From HGM13006 sp963650135 (lineage in GTDB: Bacteria; Bacillota; Clostridia; Oscillospirales; Oscillospiraceae): a DNA stretch of 13,159 bases. Under the pieces are notes generated by a model that worked only from the letters and a program-made list of their open reading frames with translations, did no database searches and was not told where the DNA came from. The stretch is from the NCBI GenBank assembly GCA_963650135.1, contig CAVJLG010000007.1:1-13159 (forward strand), read 5' to 3'. Shown here in pieces: positions 1-7,385 of the stretch (positions are counted from its first letter, which is position 1; each line of letters opens with the position of its first letter). A program made the translations under genes and the position numbers.

Positions 1-50
1 CTGCGCCCTGACGGCGGTGCGAAGCGTCGCCGGAGGAAGTGCCCTTGGGG
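1..50 (+). repeat. Intergenic repeat module, copy 1
   Basis: By eye, bases 1-50 match 12635-12684 at 48 of 50 positions in the same orientation. The shared core contains GGCGGTGCGAAGCG and GGAAGTGCCCTTGG. The module begins at the first base of the window, so it probably continues to the left. No gene is visible here. The adjoining modules are in opposite orientation in the two blocks, so the repeats are assembled as a mosaic. Confidence 0.8.
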
Positions 51-56
51 TACACC

Positions 57-398
57 GGGTGCGGCAAAAACGTTGGAATTGAAGGAATAACCAACGTTCC
101 GGAAACTCGGAAGCCGGGTGGTTGCGGGGGTGCTGGATTTTCCACCGTCATTGCGAACCAGTGCGCACACTGGTGTGGCAATCCGTATTCCCCTTGGTAC
201 GCACAGCTCAGTTGCAAAACGTTTAAGAGAACGGATTGCCACGTCGCCACAAGTGGCTCCTCGCAATGACCTGGTTGGTTGCGTCAGTGCCACCCATTCA
301 ACCGCACCCGCAGCACGCAGAGGCAAGGGGATAAGCGAAGCAAATACCCTTGGGGTGCCACCGGAGGTCGTCAGTCTAGCAGAGCGGTCAGAAAAAAC
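57..398 (+). repeat. Composite intergenic repeat block A
   Basis: Three modules in this stretch recur in inverted orientation at about 12545-12945. Bases 57-146 resemble the reverse complement of 12851-12945 with scattered differences. Bases 147-270 are a cloverleaf-type palindrome. Bases 310-359 match the reverse complement of 12589-12638 at 49 of 50 positions. Similarity fades near 398, just before the terminator of the neighbouring operon. The short frames crossing this block are not convincing genes. The first 450 bases of the window hold only repeats and a terminator. Confidence 0.75.
147..270 (+). repeat. Cloverleaf-forming palindromic element, copy A
   Basis: The outer stem pairs GTCATTGCGA (147-156) with TCGCAATGAC (261-270). 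The inner stem pairs GTGGCAATCCGT (175-186) with ACGGATTGCCAC (231-242) around a 44-nt loop. The left tip hairpin is ACCAGTG-CGCA-CACTGGT (157-174). The right tip is GCCAC-AA-GTGGC (246-257). The four helices meet like a cloverleaf or cruciform. The ends resemble the ATTGCGA..GCAATCC type of small palindromic repeat found in many bacterial genomes. It encodes no transposase and would be a non-autonomous element if it is mobile. Confidence 0.8.
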
Positions 399-404
399 GT
401 ACAA

Positions 405-438
405 CGAAAGAAAAAAGAACGGACGCACTTTCGTGCGT
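405..438 (-). terminator. Rho-independent terminator of the ABC operon
   Basis: A perfect hairpin GGACGCAC-TTTC-GTGCGTCC... (421-438) lies 15 bases past the DUF4340 stop codon. On the minus strand a T-rich tract with six consecutive Ts follows (405-420). Position and shape fit termination of the four-gene minus-strand operon. Confidence 0.85.
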
Positions 439-453
439 CCATCCTCTTCCCTT

Positions 454-1989
454 TTAATCAAAACTAAAGTCCAATTCCTCATTGTTCTTCACATATCCAA
501 TCGCCGTCTCCAGACTGGTGAGATTCTTCTTATAGCAATAATACTCCATCTCGCCGTCCAGCCGCATGGCGTACTTCCGGTCCGTCATGGGCACCAACTC
601 CAGGGTATGCTCCTCGCCGCCCTCCAGGGTGATGGTGATCTTCGAGGTGGCCTTGGCGTCAGCATATTCCTTCTTCTCGTCATCCGTGAGGTTATCCACC
701 ACGCGGAAATACAGGCACTTGATATACAGCCGCCGGATGTTGGTCTCGCTGATCTCCTCCCCGTCCAGGGTGCCCTCCACCTTGTCCGCATCGTTGCCGT
801 TGGCGTTCTTCTTGGTGGAATGGGTGACCTCCAGGGTGTAGTCGTTGTCGTCAATGGTGATGTTCAGGGTCTTCAGCTGCTCGATGCTATAGGTCCAGAC
901 GGTCCGCAGCATGAACTGTACATAGCTGATGCCGTCCCAGCCCACTGCGCTGGAGGAGCAGGTAATCAGGGTGTCGGTGCCCTCCAGCATGCAGTAGGTG
1001 TAGTCTGCGTTGGGGCACACGTCGCCGATGAGCAGATGGACCTCGTTTCCTGCGGTATCGGTCATCTCCAGTTTCGCGGGATGATCCAGGCCATAGTCGG
1101 CATACTCGTCCTCGTCGATGTCCTTAATGATGCTGCCCAGGGTCAGGGTCGAAACCACGTCCAGAATGTTCTGCTGGATGGTGGTGGCGTTGCCGGACAC
1201 CTGATAGGGCTGGAGCATCACATACTGGCTGCCCTCGGTGTTGTATTCATTACTCTGGTCGCTGTCCAGCTGCACCTCGATGACGCTGCCGTCCCGATTG
1301 GTGAGCTGCACCCAATTGATGTTGGTGTAAACATCGTCATCGGTGTACGTCGGGAACAGGGTGATATCCCGGTACTCGATGGGCCGCCGCACCAGCAGCG
1401 AATCCACATAGGAGCCGATGGTGAACACGGTGTCCGACTCATTGGTCATGCAGTAATAGGTCTGATCCACCGGGGCCTGGGAGCCGATAATCAGGTCCAC
1501 CTCGCTGCCGTCACTATAATAGGTCTTAATGGTGGCGGTGGGCTGATCCAGTCCGTAAACGGTCAGGTCCTTGGCGTTCTCCTCCACCACGGAGTTGGCG
1601 GTGATGGAGGTCAGGGTGTAGAGCATGGAGCGGAACATGGACGTATCATACTCAAACTTGCCCGGGTCGGGGGAAACGTCATAGCTGTAAACCTCCGCGC
1701 CGTTTTCATCGGTGCTGCGGGTAATTTTCACGTCCAGCTGTTCGGATGCATAGGCATAGCTGGTGTCGTCGTCCACCTCGCGCTCGGTGGGCTCAATGAC
1801 AAACCGCTCCAGGCTGTCATAGTCCCGGTTGACGATATAAGCGGTTTCGGTGGAGGAGCTCTCCTCCGCGCTGACGGATTCTGCGGTGGTATCCCCGCTG
1901 CCGGAGGGCAGATGGGTCACCACCAGGGACGCAATAATGAAAGCAATGAGCACTGCGCCTGCGATGATAATGGTTTTCAGGCTCTTCAT
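454..1989 (-). CDS. DUF4340 domain protein, membrane-anchored subunit of Gld-type ABC complex
   Basis: This 511-residue protein starts with one hydrophobic segment (about residues 6-25). A Ser/Thr/Glu-rich linker (about 29-48) follows, then a long hydrophilic region facing outside the membrane. The repeated pattern of short strands, such as GLDQPTATIKTYYSDG near the first third and GLDHPAKLEMTDTAG later, is typical of DUF4340 proteins, which sit beside GldG-like proteins in ABC operons. The ATG overlaps the upstream stop by one base (TAATG), and GGAG lies just upstream, so translation is probably coupled. It is the last gene of the operon, before a strong terminator. The family has no firm biochemical role. 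I infer that it is an accessory extracytoplasmic subunit of the transporter encoded upstream. Family assignment is fairly sure; the transported substrate is unknown. Confidence 0.85.
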   Translation of the reverse strand: MKSLKTIIIAGAVLIAFIIASLVVTHLPSGSGDTTAESVSAEESSSTETAYIVNRDYDSLERFVIEPTEREVDDDTSYAYASEQLDVKITRSTDENGAEVYSYDVSPDPGKFEYDTSMFRSMLYTLTSITANSVVEENAKDLTVYGLDQPTATIKTYYSDGSEVDLIIGSQAPVDQTYYCMTNESDTVFTIGSYVDSLLVRRPIEYRDITLFPTYTDDDVYTNINWVQLTNRDGSVIEVQLDSDQSNEYNTEGSQYVMLQPYQVSGNATTIQQNILDVVSTLTLGSIIKDIDEDEYADYGLDHPAKLEMTDTAGNEVHLLIGDVCPNADYTYCMLEGTDTLITCSSSAVGWDGISYVQFMLRTVWTYSIEQLKTLNITIDDNDYTLEVTHSTKKNANGNDADKVEGTLDGEEISETNIRRLYIKCLYFRVVDNLTDDEKKEYADAKATSKITITLEGGEEHTLELVPMTDRKYAMRLDGEMEYYCYKKNLTSLETAIGYVKNNEELDFSFD

Positions 1990-3515
1990 TACTTATGTCT
2001 CCTTTTTGCCCACACTGCAATACCGGCCACCAGGCAAACGCCGGGGATGATGAAGATCAGCACATAGAACAGCGCGCTCTTGGCGGAGCCGGGCACTGCC
2101 AGGGTGGTGGAGGTCAGGTCCTTGGAGGCAATGGAAACCGCCTCGGTATCGTCGCTCATGAAGTTCAGCGCAGCCAGGACGTAATCCTTGTTCAGGAATG
2201 CGGTGTTGTCCAGGGTGCTGTCGCTGAGGAAGCCCGCGTTCAGGAACAGCGCATAGGAATAGGTGCTGTTCAGGTTGTGCATGGAGTTCTGATAGGACAG
2301 CACGCCCACGTTGAACGGCCCGGTTTCGTCGGAATCCGACTGCTCATAGCTGGTCGTCTCGGAAGACAGATCCTTGGCATAGGAGTTGTTAGAGGTGGAC
2401 ATCAGCACCTGGGTGCCTCTCCAGTTGTCCTGCTCCCACAGGGTGGTGATGGGCCGTGCGCCTGGGATAATCACATAGCTCTTGCTGTCGAGATTATCGG
2501 TAAGGCCCTCCACGGTGTTCACGTTGGGCATCAGATAGAAGTTGGTACCGGCGAAGCAGCGCTCGTTGTCGTATACCATCTTGTCCTCATAGGCAACGCC
2601 CCACTCCTCAAAATACTCCTCCAGATTGGTGAGCTTGGGGGTGTTGGAGGCGAAGGACACGATCATCTTGCCGCCATTGTCCATGAACTCTTCCAGTGCG
2701 TCGATCTCCTCGGTGGTGAAATCGCCCTGAGGCTGGAGAATCAGCAGCATGTCGATGTCGTCGGGCACCTTGCCCTCCTGCATCAGGCTCAGGTCCTGGG
2801 TGTCGTAGTTGGCGGAGGTCAGCAGGGTGTCCAGGGTTTCGTGGTCAGTGGACTCCTGATGGCCGGTGATATAGGCGGCCTTGGGCACCTTATTGGCGGT
2901 GACATACAGGATCGCAGAGGTCAGCCGCTGCTCGGCCCGCAGACCGGTTAAATACTTGGTGTCGCTGGAGGAAGAGCTGGAGGAGCTGGAGCTGCTGGAA
3001 GAGCTCTGGTACTCCAGCAGGTCATAGGGGCTCATGGACTTATAGCGCTTTGCACTTTCCACAATGATGTCCCCGGAGCTCAGGTCGCCCAGCTGATCGT
3101 ACTGGGAGAAAATCGCGGGATTGTTCACGGCGTTGATGTACTTCACGGTGACATTGCCGTGGCTCAGCTGCTCATAGCGCTGGAGCACCTTGGGCAGTCG
3201 GCGGAGGTCACTATTGTTTGCATAGTCCGTCTCATCGCACAGTACGGTAACAGTGATGGGCTCAGACAGGGTGTCGAGGAGCTGCACCGTCTCGTCGGAG
3301 ATCTCATATTCGCCCTGGGATGTCATATCGATTTCCAGCACATACCGGTCTGCGATATAATCCACAAAATAGTTCACGGCGATCACCGCGGCAATAACCA
3401 CGATGGTGGCAATCAGCGACAGCGCGCCAATCTTCATGCGGCGCTTTTTGCCCAGCTCAGCACTGGACCCGGCAGCGTCTACCGGCTTCACTTCAGGATT
3501 CTTTTTCTTGCTCAT
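1989..3515 (-). CDS. GldG-like ABC transporter auxiliary protein with polyserine tract
   Basis: A 508-residue protein with a basic cytoplasmic start, a transmembrane segment at about 30-52, a large extracytoplasmic region, and a C-terminal membrane segment (about 482-502) ending in the basic tail KRRHK. The sequence after the first segment (ITVTVLCDETDYANN, later MLLILQPQGDFTTEEIDALEEFMDNGG) resembles the GldG / ABC_transp_aux family, whose fold is GATase-like without known catalysis. GldG works with GldA and GldF in gliding bacteroidetes; relatives in non-gliding Clostridia have no settled role. Residues 171-184 are 14 consecutive serines, encoded by mixed AGC, TCC and TCT codons, likely a flexible linker. 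A GGAGG site lies upstream of the ATG, and there is a 16-base gap to the permease gene. Confidence 0.87.
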   Translation of the reverse strand: MSKKKNPEVKPVDAAGSSAELGKKRRMKIGALSLIATIVVIAAVIAVNYFVDYIADRYVLEIDMTSQGEYEISDETVQLLDTLSEPITVTVLCDETDYANNSDLRRLPKVLQRYEQLSHGNVTVKYINAVNNPAIFSQYDQLGDLSSGDIIVESAKRYKSMSPYDLLEYQSSSSSSSSSSSSSSDTKYLTGLRAEQRLTSAILYVTANKVPKAAYITGHQESTDHETLDTLLTSANYDTQDLSLMQEGKVPDDIDMLLILQPQGDFTTEEIDALEEFMDNGGKMIVSFASNTPKLTNLEEYFEEWGVAYEDKMVYDNERCFAGTNFYLMPNVNTVEGLTDNLDSKSYVIIPGARPITTLWEQDNWRGTQVLMSTSNNSYAKDLSSETTSYEQSDSDETGPFNVGVLSYQNSMHNLNSTYSYALFLNAGFLSDSTLDNTAFLNKDYVLAALNFMSDDTEAVSIASKDLTSTTLAVPGSAKSALFYVLIFIIPGVCLVAGIAVWAKRRHK

Positions 3516-3531
3516 AGTGTTAGGGTCCTCC

Positions 3532-4236
3532 TTAGCTCCAGCGTTTTCTCTCCAGCATCCGCACGGTCAGGAACACGAACGTACCGGCAACGCTGAGGTA
3601 GAAGAACAGGTCGGCGAATGAGAAGATGCCCTGTGCAAAGTCCTCATAGCGCCGGAACATGGAAAAGTAATAGATGAGATTTTTTGCCCAGGTGGCGTTC
3701 ATAAAGCTGTAGGAGTAGTCCATGAGATACAGCCCCAGGAATACCGCAACCGTTGCCACGCAGGCCACCAGCTGGTTCTGGGTCAGGGAGGAAATGAACA
3801 CGCCGATGGAGATAAACGCCATGGCCGTGGCGAGAATTGCCACATAGTTGCCGATGACCGTTGCCGCCTCCAGCTGGCCCCAGGAGGAGATCACCACCAC
3901 ATACACCAGGGTGATGAGAATGCCGATGGCAAACACCACCAGCGCCGCCAGGAACTTGCCCAGCACAATGCCGGTCAGGCGCACGGGCGCGGTAAACAGC
4001 AGCTGGTCGGTTTTCTGCTTATAGTCCTCGGCAAAGGTGCGCATGGTGAGGATCGGAATCAGAAATACGCACATGGTGACGATAAACGAGAAAATGCCGT
4101 CCATGCTGGAGGAGCCGGAATAGACGTTCATCAGGTAAAAGTAGATGTTCAGCACCAGAACGAACGCCGCCAGATACACATAGCCCAGAGGGGACTTAAA
4201 ATAGGCGCGCAGATCGCGCTTAAAGATTGCAGACAT
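3532..4236 (-). CDS. ABC-2 type permease, GldF-like
   Basis: This 234-residue integral membrane protein has about six hydrophobic segments (near residues 18-37, 48-65, 92-116, 124-148, 154-173 and 206-226). The N-terminus (IFKRDLRAYFKSPLGYVYLAAF) and the loop with TFAEDYKQKTDQLLFTAPV are characteristic of ABC-2 permeases of the GldF/NosY type. One such protein would dimerise or pair with the ATPase encoded five bases upstream. The start has a modest AGAGG site and follows the ATPase stop closely, so coupled translation is likely. No binding site for a specific substrate can be read from the sequence. Confidence 0.9.
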   Translation of the reverse strand: MSAIFKRDLRAYFKSPLGYVYLAAFVLVLNIYFYLMNVYSGSSSMDGIFSFIVTMCVFLIPILTMRTFAEDYKQKTDQLLFTAPVRLTGIVLGKFLAALVVFAIGILITLVYVVVISSWGQLEAATVIGNYVAILATAMAFISIGVFISSLTQNQLVACVATVAVFLGLYLMDYSYSFMNATWAKNLIYYFSMFRRYEDFAQGIFSFADLFFYLSVAGTFVFLTVRMLERKRWS

Positions 4237-4241
4237 TGTGA

Positions 4242-5204
4242 TTAACCTCTTTTCGCGGAAGATTTATTATCAGCGGTCAGCTGGATAAATACATCCTCCA
4301 GCGACAGATCCTGATTCTTGAGCAGCAGCACCGGATAGCCCGCCTTGGAAAGCGCCGAGAAAATCAGCTTGCGCACGTCCAGATGCTCCGCCGACTCCAC
4401 CAGATATTCAAATGCGCCGGGCTCTGCCTCGATGGTGGGGGTGACGACCTTTACGCCGTCTACGCTCCGGAGCACCTGCACAATCTTATCCTTGGGGCCT
4501 GCAATGCGGTATTCCAGCTTGTGCTCGCCGGTGAGCATGGCGGACAGATGGGTGGGGGTATCGTCGGCCACCAGGCGGCCGTTGTTGATGACCAGCACCC
4601 GCTCGCACACCGCGGAAACCTCCTGGAGAATATGGGTGGAGAGGATAATGGTGCGGTTTTTGCCCAAATCCTTAATGACGTTGCGGATCTCGATGATCTG
4701 CTTGGGGTCGAGGCCAACGGTGGGCTCGTCCAGGATGAGTACATCGGGGTCGCCCACCAGCGCCTGGGCCAGACCGCAGCGCTGCTTATAACCGCCGGAC
4801 AGGTTGTTGATGACACGGGAGCGCACCTGGGTAATGCCCACCATTTCGCAGATTCGATCGATGTGCGCCTTGCGGCTTTCGTCTGCTTTTTTCACGCCCT
4901 TGATGTCGTAGATGAAGTTCAGGTATTCATCCACGGTCATGTCGAGATACAGGGGCGGGTCCTGGGGCAGATAGCCGATGTGCTTTTTTGCCTCCAGGGG
5001 ATTTTCCAGAATGTCGATCCCCGCCACCTTGGCAGCGCCAGCCGTTGCCGACAGATAGCCGGTGATTACATTCATCGTGGTGGACTTACCAGCGCCGTTG
5101 GGTCCAAGGAAGCCGACGATCTCGCCCTCGTTGATGGAGAAGGAGATATCGGTAATGCCTCGCTTGTTGCCATAGGTCTTGGTCAATCCGGATACTTCAA
5201 TCAT
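4242..5204 (-). CDS. ABC transporter ATP-binding protein, GldA/CcmA-like
   Basis: A 320-residue cytoplasmic ATPase, first gene of the operon. It has Walker A GPNGAGKST (34-42), Q-loop glutamine at 81, signature LSGGYKQR (135-142), Walker B VLILDE (155-160) with its catalytic glutamate, and the switch histidine in STH (191). A C-terminal extension of about 100 residues follows the ATPase core, as in GldA and the multidrug/ABC-2 exporter group (DRA/CcmA). It should energise the permease encoded next. The start is well supported by AGGAGGG eight to nine bases upstream. Its own leader is about 84 bases and begins with a strong hairpin. Confidence 0.93.
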   Translation of the reverse strand: MIEVSGLTKTYGNKRGITDISFSINEGEIVGFLGPNGAGKSTTMNVITGYLSATAGAAKVAGIDILENPLEAKKHIGYLPQDPPLYLDMTVDEYLNFIYDIKGVKKADESRKAHIDRICEMVGITQVRSRVINNLSGGYKQRCGLAQALVGDPDVLILDEPTVGLDPKQIIEIRNVIKDLGKNRTIILSTHILQEVSAVCERVLVINNGRLVADDTPTHLSAMLTGEHKLEYRIAGPKDKIVQVLRSVDGVKVVTPTIEAEPGAFEYLVESAEHLDVRKLIFSALSKAGYPVLLLKNQDLSLEDVFIQLTADNKSSAKRG

Positions 5205-5227
5205 CTCGGGTTCCCTCCTAAAATGCG

Positions 5228-5287
5228 GGCCGCCAGAAACGGCCAGGGTGACAGATGCGGGGACTCTTTCCCAAAATCCGCATCTGT
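5228..5287 (-). other. 5' leader hairpins of the ABC operon mRNA
   Basis: A 10-bp inverted repeat, ACAGATGCGG (5287-5278 on the minus strand) and CCGCATCTGT (5260-5251), has a 17-nt loop. It would sit at the very first bases of the predicted transcript. A second smaller hairpin, GGCCG..CGGCC, lies at 5228-5244. No T-tract follows the first hairpin on the minus strand, so it is not an evident terminator. A 5' stabilising structure is the simplest reading. Confidence 0.6.
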
Positions 5288-5294
5288 TTTGGCT

Positions 5295-5303
5295 ATTATA
5301 TCA
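5295..5303 (-). promoter_or_regulatory. Extended -10 sigma-A promoter for the ABC operon
   Basis: On the minus strand TGATATAAT gives a perfect -10 box (TATAAT, 5300-5295) with the TG extension (TGn). No good -35 box is seen at 16-18 bases upstream. The predicted start of transcription is near 5288, giving an approximately 84-base leader before the ATPase gene. It is the only good promoter seen upstream of the operon. Confidence 0.65.
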
Positions 5304-5440
5304 CAAAAACCCCCGGTGGCATAGTATTATTTTCGCATATTTCATAACATAAGTGCCAAAATCCCAGGTCAAAAATTGCTACTTTCGCCGGTTTTTTGTC
5401 CTTCGGCAATTTTTTCCAAACTCTCCATCCAATTCACAAG

Positions 5441-5469
5441 TTCTATTTGCCGCCCCCACTGCATACACT
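5441..5469 (+). promoter_or_regulatory. Possible sigma-E-like (mother-cell) promoter for the cortex-lytic genes
   Basis: CATACACT (5462-5469) differs by one base from the sporulation sigma-E -10 consensus CATACAAT. TTCTATT (5441-5447) is a partial match to the -35 (kmATATT), with a 14-base spacer. No sigma-A promoter was seen close upstream of the 5527 gene, and the genes look sporulation-linked. The call is tentative because such short matches occur by chance. The rest of the 322-base gap between 5205 and 5526 holds only the promoter and leader of the divergent ABC operon. Confidence 0.3.
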
Positions 5470-5526
5470 CTTTCCAGAGAATCTCGCGGCAGGCTATCTC
5501 CCCTACCGTGAAAGGAGGCATACACT

Positions 5527-5943
5527 TTGCCAGAAACACAATCCAGCGGCAGACTCATCTTCCGCGTTTTTACTTCGGACGCCGACCTGCCCGTGGAGGG
5601 GGCCACGGTGCTCATCCGCCAGCAGGAGCCCCCGGGGAAGCTCTTGGGCGTGCGCATCACCGGCTCCTCCGGGGAAACGGACCCCCTGGTGGTGGATACC
5701 CCGGGCATCAATCTCAGCCAAAGCCCCGAGAATACCATCCGGCCCTGGACCGGCCTTAACGTCATTGTGGAGCATCCGGACTATGAACGGGTGACGCTCC
5801 AGGGCCTCCAGATCTTCCCGGGGATTGAAACGGTGCAGACCATTCGCCTGCTCCCCCTCCGGCGCTTTGACCCGGGCCACGGGGCTCAGGAGGACTTCAC
5901 CTTCACTCCGCAGCCCATTTGGGAGGGAACGCCCCATGCTTGA
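5527..5943 (+). CDS. SleC N-terminal-like beta-sandwich protein
   Basis: This 138-residue protein has no signal peptide or membrane segment. The pattern LIFRVFTSDADLPVEGATV, then TGSSGETDPLVV, LNVIVEHPDYERV and ETVQTIRLLPL is that of a carboxypeptidase-regulatory-like (transthyretin-type) beta sandwich. In my recollection clostridial SleC cortex-lytic proteins begin with a similar domain before the catalytic domain. Here it is a separate gene whose stop overlaps the next start by 8 bases (ATGCTTGA), which implies coupled translation. The start is TTG; GGAGG ends eight bases upstream and no better start is available. I infer a spore role alongside the next gene, perhaps controlling or localising the enzyme. 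It could instead be a simple scaffold domain. Confidence 0.7.
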   Translation: MPETQSSGRLIFRVFTSDADLPVEGATVLIRQQEPPGKLLGVRITGSSGETDPLVVDTPGINLSQSPENTIRPWTGLNVIVEHPDYERVTLQGLQIFPGIETVQTIRLLPLRRFDPGHGAQEDFTFTPQPIWEGTPHA

Positions 5944-7333
5944 CACCCCCTATATTCCCACCAATATCACCGTCCACCTGGGCCCGCCCGGGTCCAATGC
6001 CGAGAATGTCACCGTCTCCTTCCGGGACTACATTAAAAATGTGGCCTCCAGCGAAATCTACCCCACCTGGGACGATGCGGCCCTGCGGGCGAATATTCTG
6101 GCGCAAATCTCCTTTGCCCTGAACAAAATCTATCTGGAATACTACCCCAGCCGGGGCTATGATTTCGACATCACCAATTCCACCGCCTATGACCAAAAGT
6201 ACATCCAGGGCCGGGACATCTTCGAGAACGTGGGGGCTCTCGTGGATGAGCTATTCCGGAGCTATATTCGCCGGGTAGGCACCATCGAGCCCCTGGCCTC
6301 CTCCTTCTGTAACGGCACCACCGTCACCTGCTCCGGTATGAGCCAATGGGGCAGCCAGGGCCTTGCCCAGCAGGGGTATGGTTATTTGGATATATTAAAG
6401 TATTATTATGGAGACGATATCGAGATTGTGTCGAATGTCCCCGTCCAGGACCTGACCCCCTCCTACCCCGGCACGCCATTGCGGCTGGGCGCCTCCGGCG
6501 AAGGGGTGCTCACGGTGCAGGTCGCGCTGAACCGCATCGCCCAGAACTACCCGGCCATCCCGAAAACCTATCCGGTGGACGGTCTGTTCGGCCCGGGCAC
6601 CGAGGAAGCCGTCAAGGCCTTCCAGCGCATCTTCAGCCTGACCCCGGACGGCATCGTGGGGGCTTCCACCTGGTATCAGATCATCGCCATTTATGTGGCC
6701 GTCACCAAGCTGGCGGAGCTGGGGTCCGAGGGCCAGCGGTATCAGGTGGGGTCCTATAATATTCCCGGGGTGCTGTCGCTGGGGAGCACGGGAGAATATG
6801 TGTCGAAGCTCCAGTATATGCTGGCGATTTTGTCGCAATTCATCCCCGAAATCCCCGAGCCCACCATCGACGGGGTGTATGGCATCGGCACCCGGGATTC
6901 CGTGCTGGCCTATCAGCGGTATGCGGGCCTGACCCCCAGCGGATTGGTGGGCGCGAGCACTTGGGACAGCATCTATAACCGCTTTGAGGGCATTCAGCAG
7001 ACCGTTCTGGACAGCGGCACCCTGTTTCCCGAGGGCATTCAATCCGGCGCAGTGGAGACGATTTCGGACGTACAGCGGAGCCTGCAAACCGTGGCCCCGG
7101 TGTTCGCCCCCATGGTCACGCCGCGCATCAGCGGCATGCTGGACCGGAACACCACCCGGGCGATTGCAAAGCTCCAAACCCAGTTGGGCCTAAGACCCAC
7201 CGGTCAGCCCACGGTGGAGCTTCGGCGGTATCTCACCATGCTCTCCCAGGGCCAGCAGTCCGCCACCCAGGTTCGCCACCAGCAGTATCCGGGGTATGCA
7301 CTCTATTCGGGACAGTCCGATCCCAACCAATGA
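5936..7333 (+). CDS. SleC-type spore cortex-lytic protein: SpoIID-like domain plus peptidoglycan-binding repeats
   Basis: The ATG at 5936 follows GGGAGG and gives 465 residues; the frame is open upstream to 5825, but that part only overlaps the preceding gene. Residues about 10-165 resemble the SpoIID/LytB fold used by SleC lytic transglycosylases. DYIKNVASSEIYPTWDDAALRA.. matches the SpoIID segment with its catalytic glutamate (here E40). CNGTTVTCSGMSQWGSQGLAQQG (125-147) matches the SpoIID GMSQYG segment, with C125 and C132 as possible metal ligands. Two clear PG_binding_1 repeats follow (about 181-250 and 279-347), each with a DG(L/V)(F/Y)G..T...(V)..(F/Y)Q core, plus a weaker third (about 373-436). 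It would cleave cortex glycan during germination. No secretion signal is seen, as is common for proteins packaged in the mother cell. Exact activity is inferred. Confidence 0.82.
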   Translation: MLDTPYIPTNITVHLGPPGSNAENVTVSFRDYIKNVASSEIYPTWDDAALRANILAQISFALNKIYLEYYPSRGYDFDITNSTAYDQKYIQGRDIFENVGALVDELFRSYIRRVGTIEPLASSFCNGTTVTCSGMSQWGSQGLAQQGYGYLDILKYYYGDDIEIVSNVPVQDLTPSYPGTPLRLGASGEGVLTVQVALNRIAQNYPAIPKTYPVDGLFGPGTEEAVKAFQRIFSLTPDGIVGASTWYQIIAIYVAVTKLAELGSEGQRYQVGSYNIPGVLSLGSTGEYVSKLQYMLAILSQFIPEIPEPTIDGVYGIGTRDSVLAYQRYAGLTPSGLVGASTWDSIYNRFEGIQQTVLDSGTLFPEGIQSGAVETISDVQRSLQTVAPVFAPMVTPRISGMLDRNTTRAIAKLQTQLGLRPTGQPTVELRRYLTMLSQGQQSATQVRHQQYPGYALYSGQSDPNQ

Positions 7334-7385
7334 GTTCGCACTTATATATCAATCCGGGGCAATACCGCACAATTCGGCAAGAGAG

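Noticed and set aside
39..269. Zinc-ribbon-like small frames in the repeats (39-269 plus; 12768-12983 minus, with YCTNCGENVG)
   Set aside because: Both lie in repeat modules, run into the palindromic element, have only one CxxC at most, and the two copies differ in it. At best they are traces of a gene end; no ribosome site supports either.
118..2067. Long open frame of 649 codons on the plus strand
   Set aside because: It runs antisense through the DUF4340 gene, has low-complexity G/V/H/L-rich translation and no recognisable domain. It arises from the codon bias of the real minus-strand gene.
1995..2951. Plus-strand frame of 318 codons opposite the GldG-like gene, and similar frames at 4383-5324 and 9590-10987
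   Set aside because: All are antisense to well-supported genes with clear families and ribosome sites, and their translations show no domain.
2964..3005. Repeat slippage tract in DNA
   Set aside because: Codons for serine are mixed AGC, TCC and TCT without a regular unit, so it is not a microsatellite.
5825..5935. Upstream extension of the SleC-like frame (start at 5825)
   Set aside because: These 37 codons overlap the preceding gene out of frame and give a composition unlike the rest. ATG 5936 has a good GGGAGG and starts at the conserved domain.
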